Shown: piece after piece, positions 27,816-38,200 of the stretch
Position numbering within the stretch: the first letter of the stretch is position 1
Layout: each line of letters opens with the position of its first letter
Assembly: GCA_964588695.1 (NCBI GenBank)
Contig: CAZPQK010000002.1
Span: forward strand, 1-64,000
Direction of reading: 5' to 3'
DNA: 64,000 bases
From: CAZPQK01 sp964588695
GTDB taxonomy: Bacteria > Krumholzibacteriota > Krumholzibacteriia > WVZY01 > JAKEHA01
Translations under genes and position numbers: made by a program
The notes under the pieces: model-generated
The model's database searches: none
What the model was told of the DNA's origin: nothing
What the model saw: only the letters and a program-made list of their open reading frames with translations

Positions 27816-29084
27816 ATGCCACTCCGAACGGCTCTTATCGCTATCGCTCTGTTAGCGATCACCGGATCGCTGCCCGCAGCGGCCGAGGACAGCACTGTCC
27901 GCCTGATCGGCGGCGCCGAAGTCGGCTACGACTCGTTTTCCGAACGCTACTCCATCCTTGATAGCGATACCGTCGATTCCGTATCCGAATTGCGTACGCG
28001 GCTGCGGGTGGCGCTGGCGGGAGGTTCTCTATTCGGCAACTATGCCGAAGCGGGCGCGCGCTACTTTTGGGGAGAAAACAGCAACGACTGGATTGGTCAC
28101 GCTCGAACCACTTACAATTTGTCGCCGAAAATTCGGATGGGCCTGGACGGCGAGTTTAGTTTTCGCAACTACCCGGACGACTCGGATTACGAGTTTGCGA
28201 ACCCTTACCAGCGGGGATTCTTACGTACATACAGCCGCTTCGGTTGGGACGGAGGAGCCGTTCAGGTTAGTAATCGCCTGGAGCGATTGGACTTCGAAAA
28301 CCGAACCGAGTTTGACTACGACTACACTCGTAACACGGCAAACGCCTCGGTCGAGCTCAACCACGATTTTACGACGTTCGTGATCATCGGAATGGGATAC
28401 ACCTACCGTGATGTTCCCGATAGTGCCGAAATTGCCTACGACGCTTACCGACCTGCGCTGGAGTTTCGTTGGCTCCGTGACACCCGGCGACAGGCGTATC
28501 TTTCGGCGTCAGCCGAGCGCCGTGTCTACGCGGCCGATACCACGCGCAGCCCTTTCTGGCACCTTCCGTTCGACGGCCTGATACAACTTCCCGTCGGTGA
28601 GCAGGCCAGTGTCAAGTTTCAGCATCAGGTGGATTGGTATCGATACGATGCGGACAGCGACGTTTACTTTGACTACCTAGAGCAGCGTGGATCCCTGCTG
28701 CTAAACTATCACCACGGGTTTGTGCTGACCGTGGGCGCCGGCCCCGCATTTGGACACTTCTCAAGCGACAGCTCGCCTGACGACGAGTATCAAGAGTGGG
28801 GACTCAAGATGGCGGTCGAGTACATCGACGAACGCGGAACCTGGTTGAATCTTACCTACGAAGTTGGCAAACGGGACTACGACCAGTTTGACGGCAACGA
28901 CGACGAGCTTGCCGCGCTGTTTTCGGACTACACCTATCAGCGACTCGGGGGTTTCGCGACCGTCGCATTGGCCAGAGGGTGGGCGGCGACAGCGTTTGCG
29001 GACATCAGCCCCGAAGACCACGAAAGAGAGGGTGACGATGCTACCGCCACCCTCTTTTCGCTTAGCCTTGGCTATCGCTTCTAG
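27816..29084 (+). CDS. Outer-membrane beta-barrel protein
   Basis: A 422-residue protein with signal peptide (MPLRTALIAIALLAITGSLPAAAED) and alternating amphipathic strands rich in Tyr, Trp and Asp, ending ...LSLGYRF; the C-terminal Phe is the signature of BAM-inserted barrels. About 16-20 strands could fit. It follows the helical-repeat gene by 11 bases. The exact porin or transporter type is not recognisable. It is convergent with etfA, 6 bases apart, with no obvious terminator between. Confidence 0.8.
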   Translation: MPLRTALIAIALLAITGSLPAAAEDSTVRLIGGAEVGYDSFSERYSILDSDTVDSVSELRTRLRVALAGGSLFGNYAEAGARYFWGENSNDWIGHARTTYNLSPKIRMGLDGEFSFRNYPDDSDYEFANPYQRGFLRTYSRFGWDGGAVQVSNRLERLDFENRTEFDYDYTRNTANASVELNHDFTTFVIIGMGYTYRDVPDSAEIAYDAYRPALEFRWLRDTRRQAYLSASAERRVYAADTTRSPFWHLPFDGLIQLPVGEQASVKFQHQVDWYRYDADSDVYFDYLEQRGSLLLNYHHGFVLTVGAGPAFGHFSSDSSPDDEYQEWGLKMAVEYIDERGTWLNLTYEVGKRDYDQFDGNDDELAALFSDYTYQRLGGFATVALARGWAATAFADISPEDHEREGDDATATLFSLSLGYRF

Positions 29085-29090
29085 TCGGGA

Positions 29091-30053
29091 TTAACCCAGA
29101 AGTGCCTTTACCTCACGTGTAACCGCGGGGACGACTTCGAACAAGTCGCCAACAATTCCGTAGTCGGACTTTTGAAAGATCGGCGCGCTGTCGTCCTTAT
29201 TAATGGCCACAATCACCTTGGACGTTCGCATGCCGACTAAGTGTTGGATGGCCCCGGAAATTCCAACCGCAAAGTACAGTTTCGGGTTTACCACCTTACC
29301 CGTCTGCCCCACCTGCATCGAATGCGGCGCGTAGCCTGCATCTACCGCGGCGCGCGAAGCTCCAACGGTGGCACCCAGCGCGTCGGCAAGTTCTTTAATG
29401 ATTCCGAAGTTCTCCTCGCTCTTCAGTGAACGACCGCCGGAGACTACGATTTCGGCTTCGGTGAGGTCTTTACCGCCCTGCGCGGTACTGGTGAACTCGC
29501 GAACCTTAGCGGTAATGGTACCGGTATCAACGCTCAAAGACTCTACCGTGCCGGAGCCTCCGGTTGCGGCCACCGGGGCGTAGGTGTTAGGACGGAGCGA
29601 CGCCATTTGCACGGTCGACTGCGACTCCATTTCGACATACACCTTGCCCGAATACACCGGGCGCCTGGCGACTAGCTTGCCATCCTCCATCCGCACTTCG
29701 GTGCAGTCTGCAAAAAGCGATGCACTACATTTTGCCGCCGTGCGTGCCGACAACTCCTTACCCATCGCCGTCGCACCAAAAAGAACGACGTTAGCGCCGC
29801 TCGCTTCGATAGCCGACTTAACTGCATTGGCGTAACCTTGTGCCGAGTAGGCCGCGAGGTCGCCTCCCTGCGCCGCGTAGACTTTGGTCACGCCGTCGTG
29901 CTGTGCGGCAGCAGCGGCGGCGGCGTCAATTCCGTTTCCGACCACAACCACACTGGCTTCGCCGCCGAGTTCCTTGGCAGCGGCTAGTAGCTCGGCAGTA
30001 ATGCCTTTTAACGAACCGTCGCGAACTTCTCCAAATACTAGTATTGAACTCAT
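29091..30053 (-). CDS. etfA: Electron transfer flavoprotein alpha subunit
   Basis: A 320-residue ETF-alpha/FixB protein that binds FAD and shuttles electrons from acyl-CoA dehydrogenases to the membrane. The C-terminal FAD domain is clear (GRSLKSEENF, GASRAAVDAGY, QVGQTGKVVNPKLYFAVGISGAIQH). Second gene after etfB, 39 bases apart. The AAGGAG ribosome-binding site lies 22 bases upstream of the ATG, too far, with a CGGGC/GCCCG hairpin between; a CTG five codons earlier would have ideal spacing, so the real start may be CUG. Confidence 0.96.
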   Translation of the reverse strand: MSSILVFGEVRDGSLKGITAELLAAAKELGGEASVVVVGNGIDAAAAAAAQHDGVTKVYAAQGGDLAAYSAQGYANAVKSAIEASGANVVLFGATAMGKELSARTAAKCSASLFADCTEVRMEDGKLVARRPVYSGKVYVEMESQSTVQMASLRPNTYAPVAATGGSGTVESLSVDTGTITAKVREFTSTAQGGKDLTEAEIVVSGGRSLKSEENFGIIKELADALGATVGASRAAVDAGYAPHSMQVGQTGKVVNPKLYFAVGISGAIQHLVGMRTSKVIVAINKDDSAPIFQKSDYGIVGDLFEVVPAVTREVKALLG

Positions 30054-30092
30054 GTTGATTTCGGGCAGCGCCCGCTCCTTTCCAAATACGGT

Positions 30093-30881
30093 TTAGATGA
30101 CCTTGGCTTCTTCGCGCAACAAGCGCACAAGCTCTTTGGCCTGCGCGTCAACATCGCCTTCGATCATCTTCACGGGCGGACGTTCCGGAAGCGGCTGGTA
30201 GCTGACGATTCGGCTGGAGGCGCCTGCGGCTCCAACCTCATCGGCCGACAGGCCGGTATCGGCTAACGTAATCTTTTGAATTTCTTTTTTCTTCGCCTTC
30301 ATAATACCGGGAAGCGAAGCGTAACGCGGCTCGTTGAGCCCTTTCTCGCAGGTGACCACGGCGGGCAACGTCATCTCTACAATCTCGTCGCCGCCTTCGA
30401 CCCGACGCGTGGCAACAGCCGAATCGCCGTTTACCTCGAGGTTGATCACCACCGACGCCTGGCCAGCGCCGAGTGCTTCGGCTATGGCGGACGCAGTCTG
30501 CGCGGCATCGTCATCGATCCCCTGCTTGCCGCAAAGAATGAGCTTGGGATCGAGCCCCTTGATTGCGTGAGCCAGGACTTTACCGTTGGCTTGTGAATCT
30601 CCACCTTCAAACGCCGGGTCGGAAACGTGCATCGCGTTGTCCGCGCCCATGGCCAACGCGGTACGCAACGTCTCGACCACGCGATCCGGCCCCATCGAAA
30701 CCACCGTTACCGTCGCGTCACCCAACTGCTCTTTAAGCTTGAGGGCCTCTTCAACCGCGAACTCGTCATACGGGTTCATGACCCATTTAATTCCGTTTTC
30801 GTCGATGCTCGCGCCGTCGCCACCGATCTTAATCTTGGTCTCGGTGTCGGGTACGCACTTAACGAGTGCGACAATATTCAC
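30093..30881 (-). CDS. etfB: Electron transfer flavoprotein beta subunit
   Basis: A 262-residue ETF-beta/FixA subunit, partner of EtfA. N-terminal MNIVALVKCVPDTE and the internal AMP-binding region (LILCGKQGIDDDAAQTA) are typical. The start codon is GTG with AAGGAGG 7 bases upstream. A TATAAT (30919-30914) lies 33 bases upstream, suggesting its own promoter, because a strong terminator separates it from the acyl-CoA dehydrogenase gene. Confidence 0.96.
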   Translation of the reverse strand: MNIVALVKCVPDTETKIKIGGDGASIDENGIKWVMNPYDEFAVEEALKLKEQLGDATVTVVSMGPDRVVETLRTALAMGADNAMHVSDPAFEGGDSQANGKVLAHAIKGLDPKLILCGKQGIDDDAAQTASAIAEALGAGQASVVINLEVNGDSAVATRRVEGGDEIVEMTLPAVVTCEKGLNEPRYASLPGIMKAKKKEIQKITLADTGLSADEVGAAGASSRIVSYQPLPERPPVKMIEGDVDAQAKELVRLLREEAKVI

Positions 30882-30913
30882 TTGAACCTCCTTATGTGCG
30901 GCAACGCCGCTTG

Positions 30914-30919
30914 ATTATA
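30914..30919 (-). promoter_or_regulatory. Possible -10 element for etfBA
   Basis: Perfect TATAAT on the minus strand, 33 bases upstream of the etfB GTG; no convincing -35 at 17 bases. Confidence 0.35.
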
Positions 30920-30948
30920 AAGTCGACCCCGCCCAAGCGCGGTCGCAT

Positions 30949-30992
30949 AAAAAGCGCCGGGCGCCGACGATAAATCGACGGCAGCCCGGTGC
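30949..30992 (-). terminator. Rho-independent terminator after the acyl-CoA dehydrogenase gene
   Basis: Minus-strand GCACCGGGCTGCCGTCGAT pairs with ATCGTCGGCGCCCGGCGC (long, two mismatches, loop TT), followed by TTTTT (30953-30949). A matching A-run on the other side could make it bidirectional. Confidence 0.85.
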
Positions 30993-31012
30993 AAAAAGTC
31001 GTGGTGCGATGA

Positions 31013-32161
31013 CTAGTGGATGTTGGTCAACAGATGGCGCGAGATCACGATCCGTTGTATCTCGCTGGTACCCTCGTAGATCTCGGTAATCCGAGCATCC
31101 CGAAAAAACCGTTCCACTGGAAAATCTTCCAGATAACCCGCGCCGCCGTAAATTTGTACGGCGTCACGCGCGGCATCGTTACACATCTCCGAAGCAAACA
31201 ACTTAGCCATGGCCGCCTCTTTCGAGTGCGGTTCCCCATTATCCTTAAGTCGGGCCGCGTTGTAAACCATAAGCCGCGCGGCTTCGATACGCGTTGCCAT
31301 GTCCGCCAGCTTCCACTGGATGGCTTGAAATTTTCCGATGGGTTGGTCAAATGCCTCACGCTCTTCGGCATACTTGACGGACGCATCCAAGCACGCCTGC
31401 GCGATACCGACCGCCTGCGTGGCAATTCCAATACGCCCGCCGTCGAGCGTATGCATCGCTATTTTGAATCCCTGGCCTTCTTCGCCAAGCATTTGTTCCT
31501 GGGAAACTCGCAGGTCTTCGAACACAAGCTGAACGGTACTCGACGAGCGCAGACCCAATTTGTCTTCTTTTTTCCCGACGCTAAACCCGGGCATCCCCTT
31601 CTCCAGAACGAACGCCGAAATCCCTCGCGATCGTTGGGTCGGGTCGGTGCGAACCAGGACCACAAAGACGTCGGCTTCGACTCCGGAGGTAATCCAAGAT
31701 TTGGTGCCGTTGATAACCCACTCGTCGCCGTCTTTCACAGCAAGAGTTTTGAGCGAAGCGGCATCGGACCCGGCGTCGGGCTCGCTAAGCGCGTAGGCGC
31801 CCAACCACTCGCCGGTGGCCAGTTTGGGCAGGTAGCGCTGCTTGAGTTGCTCGGCGCCCCAGGTGTTAATCGGTGCAGAGGTCAGTGAGTTGTGCACCGA
31901 CATGGTAACGCCGGTTGACGCGCACGCGCGGTTGACCTCTTCCAGCGCCAACACGCAGCCCAGGTTGCCCATGTTGCTGCCGCCGTACTGCTCGGGCACC
32001 AGCATTCCCAAGAACCCAAGCTCGCCAAGCTTCTTAACGATCTCTTTGGGAAAGCGACCTTCGCGGTTGTGCTGGTCGGCGGCCGGCGCGATTTCTTTAT
32101 CCGCAAACTCCCGGGCGGTTTGCTGAATCATTTGCTGTTCATCGGAAAGCGTATATTGCAC
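31013..32161 (-). CDS. Acyl-CoA dehydrogenase (short-chain/butyryl type)
   Basis: A flavoenzyme of 382 residues that oxidises acyl-CoA to enoyl-CoA, passing electrons to ETF. The start is set at a GTG (VQYTLSDEQQMI) preceded by AAGAGGTGA; an in-frame ATG 21 bases further up would add seven odd residues. Seen: the Acyl-CoA_dh_N helix, FAD-contacting YALSEPDAGSDAA and WITSG, and the C-terminal catalytic Glu in IYEGTSEIQR. Length matches butyryl/short-chain dehydrogenases. Located upstream of etfB-etfA with a terminator in between; the three work together in fatty-acid oxidation or butyrate-type metabolism. Confidence 0.94.
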   Translation of the reverse strand: MQYTLSDEQQMIQQTAREFADKEIAPAADQHNREGRFPKEIVKKLGELGFLGMLVPEQYGGSNMGNLGCVLALEEVNRACASTGVTMSVHNSLTSAPINTWGAEQLKQRYLPKLATGEWLGAYALSEPDAGSDAASLKTLAVKDGDEWVINGTKSWITSGVEADVFVVLVRTDPTQRSRGISAFVLEKGMPGFSVGKKEDKLGLRSSSTVQLVFEDLRVSQEQMLGEEGQGFKIAMHTLDGGRIGIATQAVGIAQACLDASVKYAEEREAFDQPIGKFQAIQWKLADMATRIEAARLMVYNAARLKDNGEPHSKEAAMAKLFASEMCNDAARDAVQIYGGAGYLEDFPVERFFRDARITEIYEGTSEIQRIVISRHLLTNIH

Positions 32162-32306
32162 GAATTCACCTCTTGGGCGCATGTGGCGAGTATTAAACCG
32201 TTGTTATTCTGTACTTTAAGCTACCGCAGGAGCACGGCAGTGTCAAACGGAAAGCGGCTCTACCTGTCGCTGTAACGCCATTATCCACAGCTAGTTAGGT
32301 GCCACT

Positions 32307-32343
32307 AAAAGGGCCCGGCAACGTGACGTCGCCGGACCCTTTT
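32307..32343 (-). terminator. Rho-independent terminator after the M6 peptidase gene
   Basis: Minus-strand GGGTCCGGC/GCCGGGCCC stem with an 11-base loop, flanked by AAAA and TTTTAG. Confidence 0.75.
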
Positions 32344-32369
32344 CTACAACTCTCAAGCAATTGAACCGC

Positions 32370-34976
32370 TTACTTCATAAGGACCAGTTTGCGGACATCT
32401 TCGAAGCCGCCGTTGGTCGTGAGCTTGTAAAAGTACACGCCGGACGAAACTTCCAGCCCACGATCGTTGGTCCCATCCCACGACACGCGGTAGGCCTGAC
32501 GCTGGAGGTTCTCACTTACCAGTGTCTTTACCACCTGCCCCCGAATGTTGAAAATTTTCAACTCGGTGAATCCCGCTTCGGCAAGTTGGAACGGGATGAT
32601 CGTGGTCGGGTTGAACGGGTTCGGGTAGTTCTGGGAAAGCGCAGTCACCGTCGGCGCGGTTGGCGTCGACGTCGCGGTTCCGTTGATCTGGAATCCGTCG
32701 GTAACAACGGCGCAGCCGCCGTCCGGGTTGGTTACCACGATGTCGTAGGTACCCGCCACCGCGCCGTTTATGTCGATGCTGGCCTCCAGGTACTCCTTGC
32801 CGACCCAGTTGACCGAACTCGATGCGTAGGTGTTCACCCCATCGGTCAACTCAACGGTCGCGCCATTCACCAGGGGGCCGATCGTCCCGGCAACGGCTGG
32901 AGCTGCCCACACTTTTAGTTCGATGGTCGTGTTGTTGTCCTCCGCGACCGGGCTAAAGGTAGCCACCGAAGGACTTCCGTAGCCACCAGTCAGCGCAACC
33001 GTCATGGGGTCGCCACTGCCGGTAAACAAAACTGCTGAGGCGAAGTTGCTGGTACCGCTGGCACCCAGACTATTGGGGACCGTTGTGTTACTGAACGCAA
33101 ACTTGCTGGACGTCCCTGGAAACACATCGCCCGCGTCGCCGCGGTTTATACCCAGCCCCAAGTGGTTAAGACCGTCGGCTTGTTCAACGTCGACGCCATG
33201 AACTAATAGACCGCTACTTCCCCCCGTGTTGCCCGCCTGTCCAGTGCGCATAACGTCTTCGTTAATATGCCAAATCACAAGGCCCCAAGCGTTTTGATCG
33301 ACTTCAGAACCCTGTGGCTGTCGGTTCTCGACATAGAAGTATTCGTTGGTAGCGGAGTCGTCGTAATACCAGCCATCTTCGTAGGCTTCGAAGTCGGTGC
33401 TATAGGTTTCCCCGCCCCCGTTTAGCGATACATTGTCAAAGGTGAACGGACCGCAAGTACTATTAAAACCTCCGGTGCCATCGCGATCGGACCATGCAAC
33501 ATCTGACTCGAACTGAAAAAACACCGTATATGGCCCACTATGTCCGCTCAGGTACGGTGTAAGGTCGACGTTTTCGGTACCGGTAGCAGTTCCATCGTAG
33601 GTTGCAAAGGTACTGACGGTTCCACCTACGTCAATTCGTCCGTAAGTGAAATCGTAGCCACTTTCCGAGTCGTGGTCATAATCGTAGGCAAAACTAACGG
33701 TTCCCGAACCACTGTAGTCGAAATCTCGCGAGACTCTCTCGACCCACTCGTTCCCATATCCTTCACCTGACACCCAGTTGCGATTAGAGGCTTCGGTCGA
33801 ATTCAAACCGCAATGCATTGAGGAAGAGCCGCCGGATGTCGTAATGGCGCACGTAGATGTACGGCGCCAGCGGTCGTCGCGCACCGGCAGACGATAGGTC
33901 GTGCGGTTAAATTCCACCGCCGGGATGTTGACGTTCGAGCCTTTGGGTCCAACATCAATAATGGTGTTCCACCCCAACTCGCCCTTACACCACGCGCCCA
34001 TGTGCGACGGGTTGTCGGTCGACTGCCAGCTACCCGAACCCATCAAGTCCCATTCACCAACGCCTTGCGATCCGCCGTTGGTGTCGTACAGGTCGGGAAG
34101 CCCCAATGCGTGACCGAACTCATGCGAGAAAACACCGATATCGATCTGATCTAGCGTAAAACAATTCTTTGCGGGCTGGATCACATAGTCGCTGACAATA
34201 ATGAAACCGCCACCGGCGGCGGCATCGTTGGTGACAAAGTTGCCAGCCGGATGTGCGTTCATGACCCAGCGGTGCGACCAGATATTGCTTGTCCCACACT
34301 CGCCGCCTTCTTCGGGATGAACGAAAGCCACAAAGTCAACAAAGCCGTCGTCGTCTCCGGAGTTAGGCACGCCGTCGGGTCCATCGTTATCGTAGATACC
34401 AAAGTCAACCGACCCGTCGTAGGCGTTAAGGGCGGTGTGCATCAGTTCGCCTAAGGGGCCCATTCCAAGGCCGTTGTTACCGTTCTCGTAGTACGTGTCG
34501 GTGTTGGCCGCGGTAACCCAGTCATAAACCGTACCCGTCATGTTCAGGTCGCCGTACGACATTTCATCATAGTGGGTGGTAACGGTGTAGGGGGCCGACA
34601 CTGTCGTGGGGCCATCGAACAGTTTTTGTTGGAACGCCGCTTGCGGAAACGGAGCGGCACCCGTGTTGGAAAACTTCACCAGGAAAGTCGGTACTTCGAC
34701 CGTACCCGTCACCGCCATACGGTTTACCTGTTCGCGGGAAAGCACGCGCGGGCTATAGAAACCCCGCTCGCGAATAAACGCTTCGCGTGCAACCTTGGCA
34801 TTCTTGGCTTTACCAAGCCAAGCATGTTGCATCTGAAAAGCGGTGCGATCTTCCTTTATGACCTTAAAGTACGCCTCCGGCAGTTCGACACCAGGTTTTG
34901 GCGGCGCGATCTGAGCGTTGCCTACTGCGGGAATTAGCAACGCCACGGCAAGTGCTGTAGCAACAATGCGACGCAT
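32370..34976 (-). CDS. Secreted M6-family metalloprotease with FlgD-Ig/Por-type C-terminal domain
   Basis: The ATG at 34976 follows AAGGAG and begins a signal peptide (MRRIVATALAVALLIPAVGNA). The 868-residue product is related to immune inhibitor A. The zinc site is HEFGHALGLPD (His285, Glu286, His289), followed by the WDLMGSG Met-turn region. A downstream beta-sandwich (TFDNVSLNGGG ... FEAYEDGW) resembles a MAM/jelly-roll domain. The C-terminal YPNPFNPTTII ... SSGVYFYKL ... VRKLVLMK is the sorting/FlgD-Ig type domain shared with the two C25 peptidases next door. Likely an extracellular or cell-surface protease for protein degradation. Confidence 0.92.
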   Translation of the reverse strand: MRRIVATALAVALLIPAVGNAQIAPPKPGVELPEAYFKVIKEDRTAFQMQHAWLGKAKNAKVAREAFIRERGFYSPRVLSREQVNRMAVTGTVEVPTFLVKFSNTGAAPFPQAAFQQKLFDGPTTVSAPYTVTTHYDEMSYGDLNMTGTVYDWVTAANTDTYYENGNNGLGMGPLGELMHTALNAYDGSVDFGIYDNDGPDGVPNSGDDDGFVDFVAFVHPEEGGECGTSNIWSHRWVMNAHPAGNFVTNDAAAGGGFIIVSDYVIQPAKNCFTLDQIDIGVFSHEFGHALGLPDLYDTNGGSQGVGEWDLMGSGSWQSTDNPSHMGAWCKGELGWNTIIDVGPKGSNVNIPAVEFNRTTYRLPVRDDRWRRTSTCAITTSGGSSSMHCGLNSTEASNRNWVSGEGYGNEWVERVSRDFDYSGSGTVSFAYDYDHDSESGYDFTYGRIDVGGTVSTFATYDGTATGTENVDLTPYLSGHSGPYTVFFQFESDVAWSDRDGTGGFNSTCGPFTFDNVSLNGGGETYSTDFEAYEDGWYYDDSATNEYFYVENRQPQGSEVDQNAWGLVIWHINEDVMRTGQAGNTGGSSGLLVHGVDVEQADGLNHLGLGINRGDAGDVFPGTSSKFAFSNTTVPNSLGASGTSNFASAVLFTGSGDPMTVALTGGYGSPSVATFSPVAEDNNTTIELKVWAAPAVAGTIGPLVNGATVELTDGVNTYASSSVNWVGKEYLEASIDINGAVAGTYDIVVTNPDGGCAVVTDGFQINGTATSTPTAPTVTALSQNYPNPFNPTTIIPFQLAEAGFTELKIFNIRGQVVKTLVSENLQRQAYRVSWDGTNDRGLEVSSGVYFYKLTTNGGFEDVRKLVLMK

Positions 34977-35003
34977 CGAGTTCTCCTTAATCGGTTGGTC
35001 CCC

Positions 35004-35043
35004 AAAAAAAACGGAAAGGCAAACGACACGCAACTGCGTGTCG
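35004..35043 (-). promoter_or_regulatory. Leader hairpin plus U8 tract of the M6 peptidase gene
   Basis: In the transcript a 9-bp stem CGACACGCA/TGCGTGTCG (35043-35024) is followed after 12 bases by eight U (35011-35004), just upstream of AAGGAG. It resembles a weak terminator or an A/U-rich translation enhancer. Confidence 0.4.
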
Positions 35044-35062
35044 CCATCCTTCCCGATGATTG

Positions 35063-35092
35063 ATTGTACCTCAGATGCGGACCGCGGGTCAA
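35063..35092 (-). promoter_or_regulatory. Promoter of the M6 peptidase gene
   Basis: Minus-strand TTGACC (35092-35087), 18 bases, TACAAT (35068-35063); leader about 80 nt. Confidence 0.65.
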
Positions 35093-35186
35093 CGAGGGCT
35101 TGGGTCGAATATACCGCGACGAGGCACTCACGGAAACGTCAAGCTAACACATGCTGGCTTGTTTCACTCGTCGTCAACGACGCATA

Positions 35187-35216
35187 CCCCCGGGTTCCAG
35201 CCATGGAACCCGGGGG
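35187..35216 (-). terminator. Perfect 13-bp hairpin after the first C25 gene
   Basis: CCCCCGGGTTCCA/TGGAACCCGGGGG with a 4-base loop, 16 bases after the stop of the gene ending at 35232. No T-tract, so it may be an RNA-stabilising hairpin or a Rho-dependent end rather than a true intrinsic terminator. Confidence 0.5.
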
Positions 35217-35231
35217 GCCTTGCCCCTGACG

Positions 35232-38200
35232 TTATTTAAGCATCAACATCTTCCGGGTCTGCGTAAACTTGCCGGCCTGGAAACGATAAAAATACATTCC
35301 CGATCCCACGCGGTTACCGTTGTCGTTGAGACCGTTCCATTTGACTGCGTAGCGGCCCGCCACCTGGGCTTCGCTAACCAGGGTTCGCACCTTGGCGCCG
35401 CGGACATCGTAGATGATTAGCGACACCTGCTCACGAACTCCATCGGGTACGAGATAGTTGATCGTCGTCGTTGGGTTGAACGGGTTCGGGTAGTTCTGCG
35501 ACAACGACGCTTCGCGGATTGGCACATACACTTCGGGGCCGGTGAACGACTGATCGGCATCGCTGGTGGATACGATGCGATAGTGATAGCGACTACCCGC
35601 TTGCGCGCTGTTGTCGCTAACAATCACCCGATTTGCCCCGTCCATGTTTACATTCCGCGCAACCGTGTGGAACTCTCCCATCACCCCCTCGACTACGCTG
35701 GCCCGACTGACATCGAACGAGTATCCCGCCTCGGACGGCAAGAAGAACTCAATCCGTAGACCTCGGTCGAGCGCGCGATAAGCGAAGGATGCGCCGGATA
35801 TTCCCGTGGCAACGTACTCGGATCCATAAAGACCGTCGTTGTGTCGGTTGCCCTGAAAACCGCTCCACTCAATATTGGCTGGATCATAAGGCGCAGGAAA
35901 ATCCCACACGTAGACCGACTTGCCCCAGGTTGAAGCAACCAGCTCGATGTCGCCATCCAGATCGATGTCCGCCATCGACGGCATTCCGCGCATGGCATCG
36001 TCGATACCCAACGGAAAACCAGCCACCGAAGTACCGTCCGACTTCCACGCGTCGATGAACTGCGTTTCGTCGCCGAGAACAATGTCAGGGCTGGAGTCAC
36101 CATCGATGTCGCCTGCGATGGCCGACGATTCGGTGAACAGCAGGGTTGCATAAACCTGTGGAAACCCGGGCATGGAATTGCCGTTGTGGTCGAACACATA
36201 GATCGACCGGTTCGAACTGGGAACGATTGTCTCCAACGTTCCGTTGCCGTCGATATCGGCGAGGATTGGCGACGGCCCAAAGAACAGACTGTTTGAAACA
36301 AACTGAAAGAACTTCGAAGTTCCGTCGTGATTGATCCCGTAGACACCGCCCGAATACTCGAACGCGACGACTTCCAGATCGCCGTTGTTGTCGATGTCAC
36401 CAATCGCGACACTGCTACCCACGTCACTAACGGTCGAGAACGGCCAACCGGGCAACACCGTAGCATCCTGGTCAATCGCATAGACTTCGTCGCTCTGGCT
36501 ACCAACGACGATTTCCTTCATGCCGTCCGAGTCCAGGTCCCCAAGGGCCGGCGACGAGTAGTGGAGAACCGCACCTGCGGGGAGTCGAAAGAAAACACCG
36601 TGGGTGCCGGGGTTGGCGTCGCCGTCAAGGAATTCGGTTCCGTCGGTGTTGTAGACATAGATCACACCGAGTTCATCGGCCACGATAATTTCCAGGCGAC
36701 CGTCGTTGTTAATGTCACCGACGGTAAGAGCGGCCCGAATCCTGCCCTCAGTAACTTGCGGCCAACCCGGCAGAACGTCGCCATCGTAGTTAAAAACGTA
36801 GACCTCTCTTTGGTCGCGAGAAGCGCACACAATATCCAGACCTGGGACACCATCGATATGTGCCAGTGCAACCGGAGCAATAAACGTATCGGCAACCAGG
36901 TTTAAAACCCCGTTGGTCTGGGGATCACTGTCACCGTCACGAAGTTCAAGCCCGGTGTGGTGCCAGGCGAAAATATTGTTGGATCCCTGGACGAGTTCGA
37001 GGTCTCCGTCACCGTCGATGTCGCCGACGGCTATCGAAGAAGAAGTCTCCGACGGGAGTGAGTTCGGCCAGTTTGCTTGCTGGCCAGGGTTGGTACTTCC
37101 GCCAAACTCCACAGTCTGTGCGGACTGATTACCCGACGCATCCACGGTCACAACTTTGTAGTAATAGCTCGTGCTCGGCGCCAGCCCCTGATCTACAAAC
37201 ATGGTGTGATCAACGGGGTCAATATTCACCTTGGTAAACACCCCGCCAGAGGTAGCCGAACGATAAACATTGTAGCGGTGCGCATCTAAACTGACGCTAG
37301 CATCCCACGACACAAACAACCGATCGGGCCCAAGTTGAGGGTTGATCGTCAGCGTCGTCGGGGGAACCGGCGGGCGGAACTCGAGGGTATCGCTGTAAAC
37401 CCGACCAAAGAAGTCGGTAATCGTCAGCAGCACCCGATTGGCGGCCGCGATACTGGGCTCGCGAAGCGAAAATGCAGTCTGGTTTTCGGCCTGAACAATT
37501 GGGTTCAAAGCCGGATAGGTAGATGTACTGTCGGTAAAAACAAACGCATTATCCAGGTCGGTGATCGCAGCGGTCAGACCGTAGGCGGCACCGGTCCCAA
37601 AGTTTTTTACCGTGTAGTAGAGATCAAACTCTTCGTTAGCATCCACCACGCCATCGCTGTTGCCGGTCGCGGTATCGTCGATTCGTAACGTTACTCGCTG
37701 AAGTTTGGGGCGGTGTACGACAAGGGTGACATGGTCGTTCCACGTAGGCGAACCGCCCTGGCGAACAATTAAATCAAAGGTTATCGCCGCTTCATCCGAA
37801 ATAGTTGAGGCGAACTGCACGCGCACCGGATCGGTGGCGGCGGCAAACCCACCACTACCTACAACTCCGACATTGGCCGTGCTGTCCACAACCACAGCGT
37901 CGCCGCTAGTCGAGCGCAGGATCACGTCGACAGTCCCCGACGATGCGCCGCCCGTGTTCTGCAAGATCAGCGTCATGTCGATGGTCTCGCCAGCGTCGAC
38001 TTTAGCGTCTGAGTTACCTACGCTACCACCGAGCATGTCGTCGTCGATAGTCGTCGAGTTGAAACTGACATACGCTCCCGCCGCCGCGTTAACCGTGACG
38101 TTGGTTTCGGCGCGAGACTTGTTGGTCGCAGTGGCGACTACCTTGATGGTGCCGGCAGATTCGGCGGTAAAGTCGACCGACGCCATGCCCGCACCATCGG

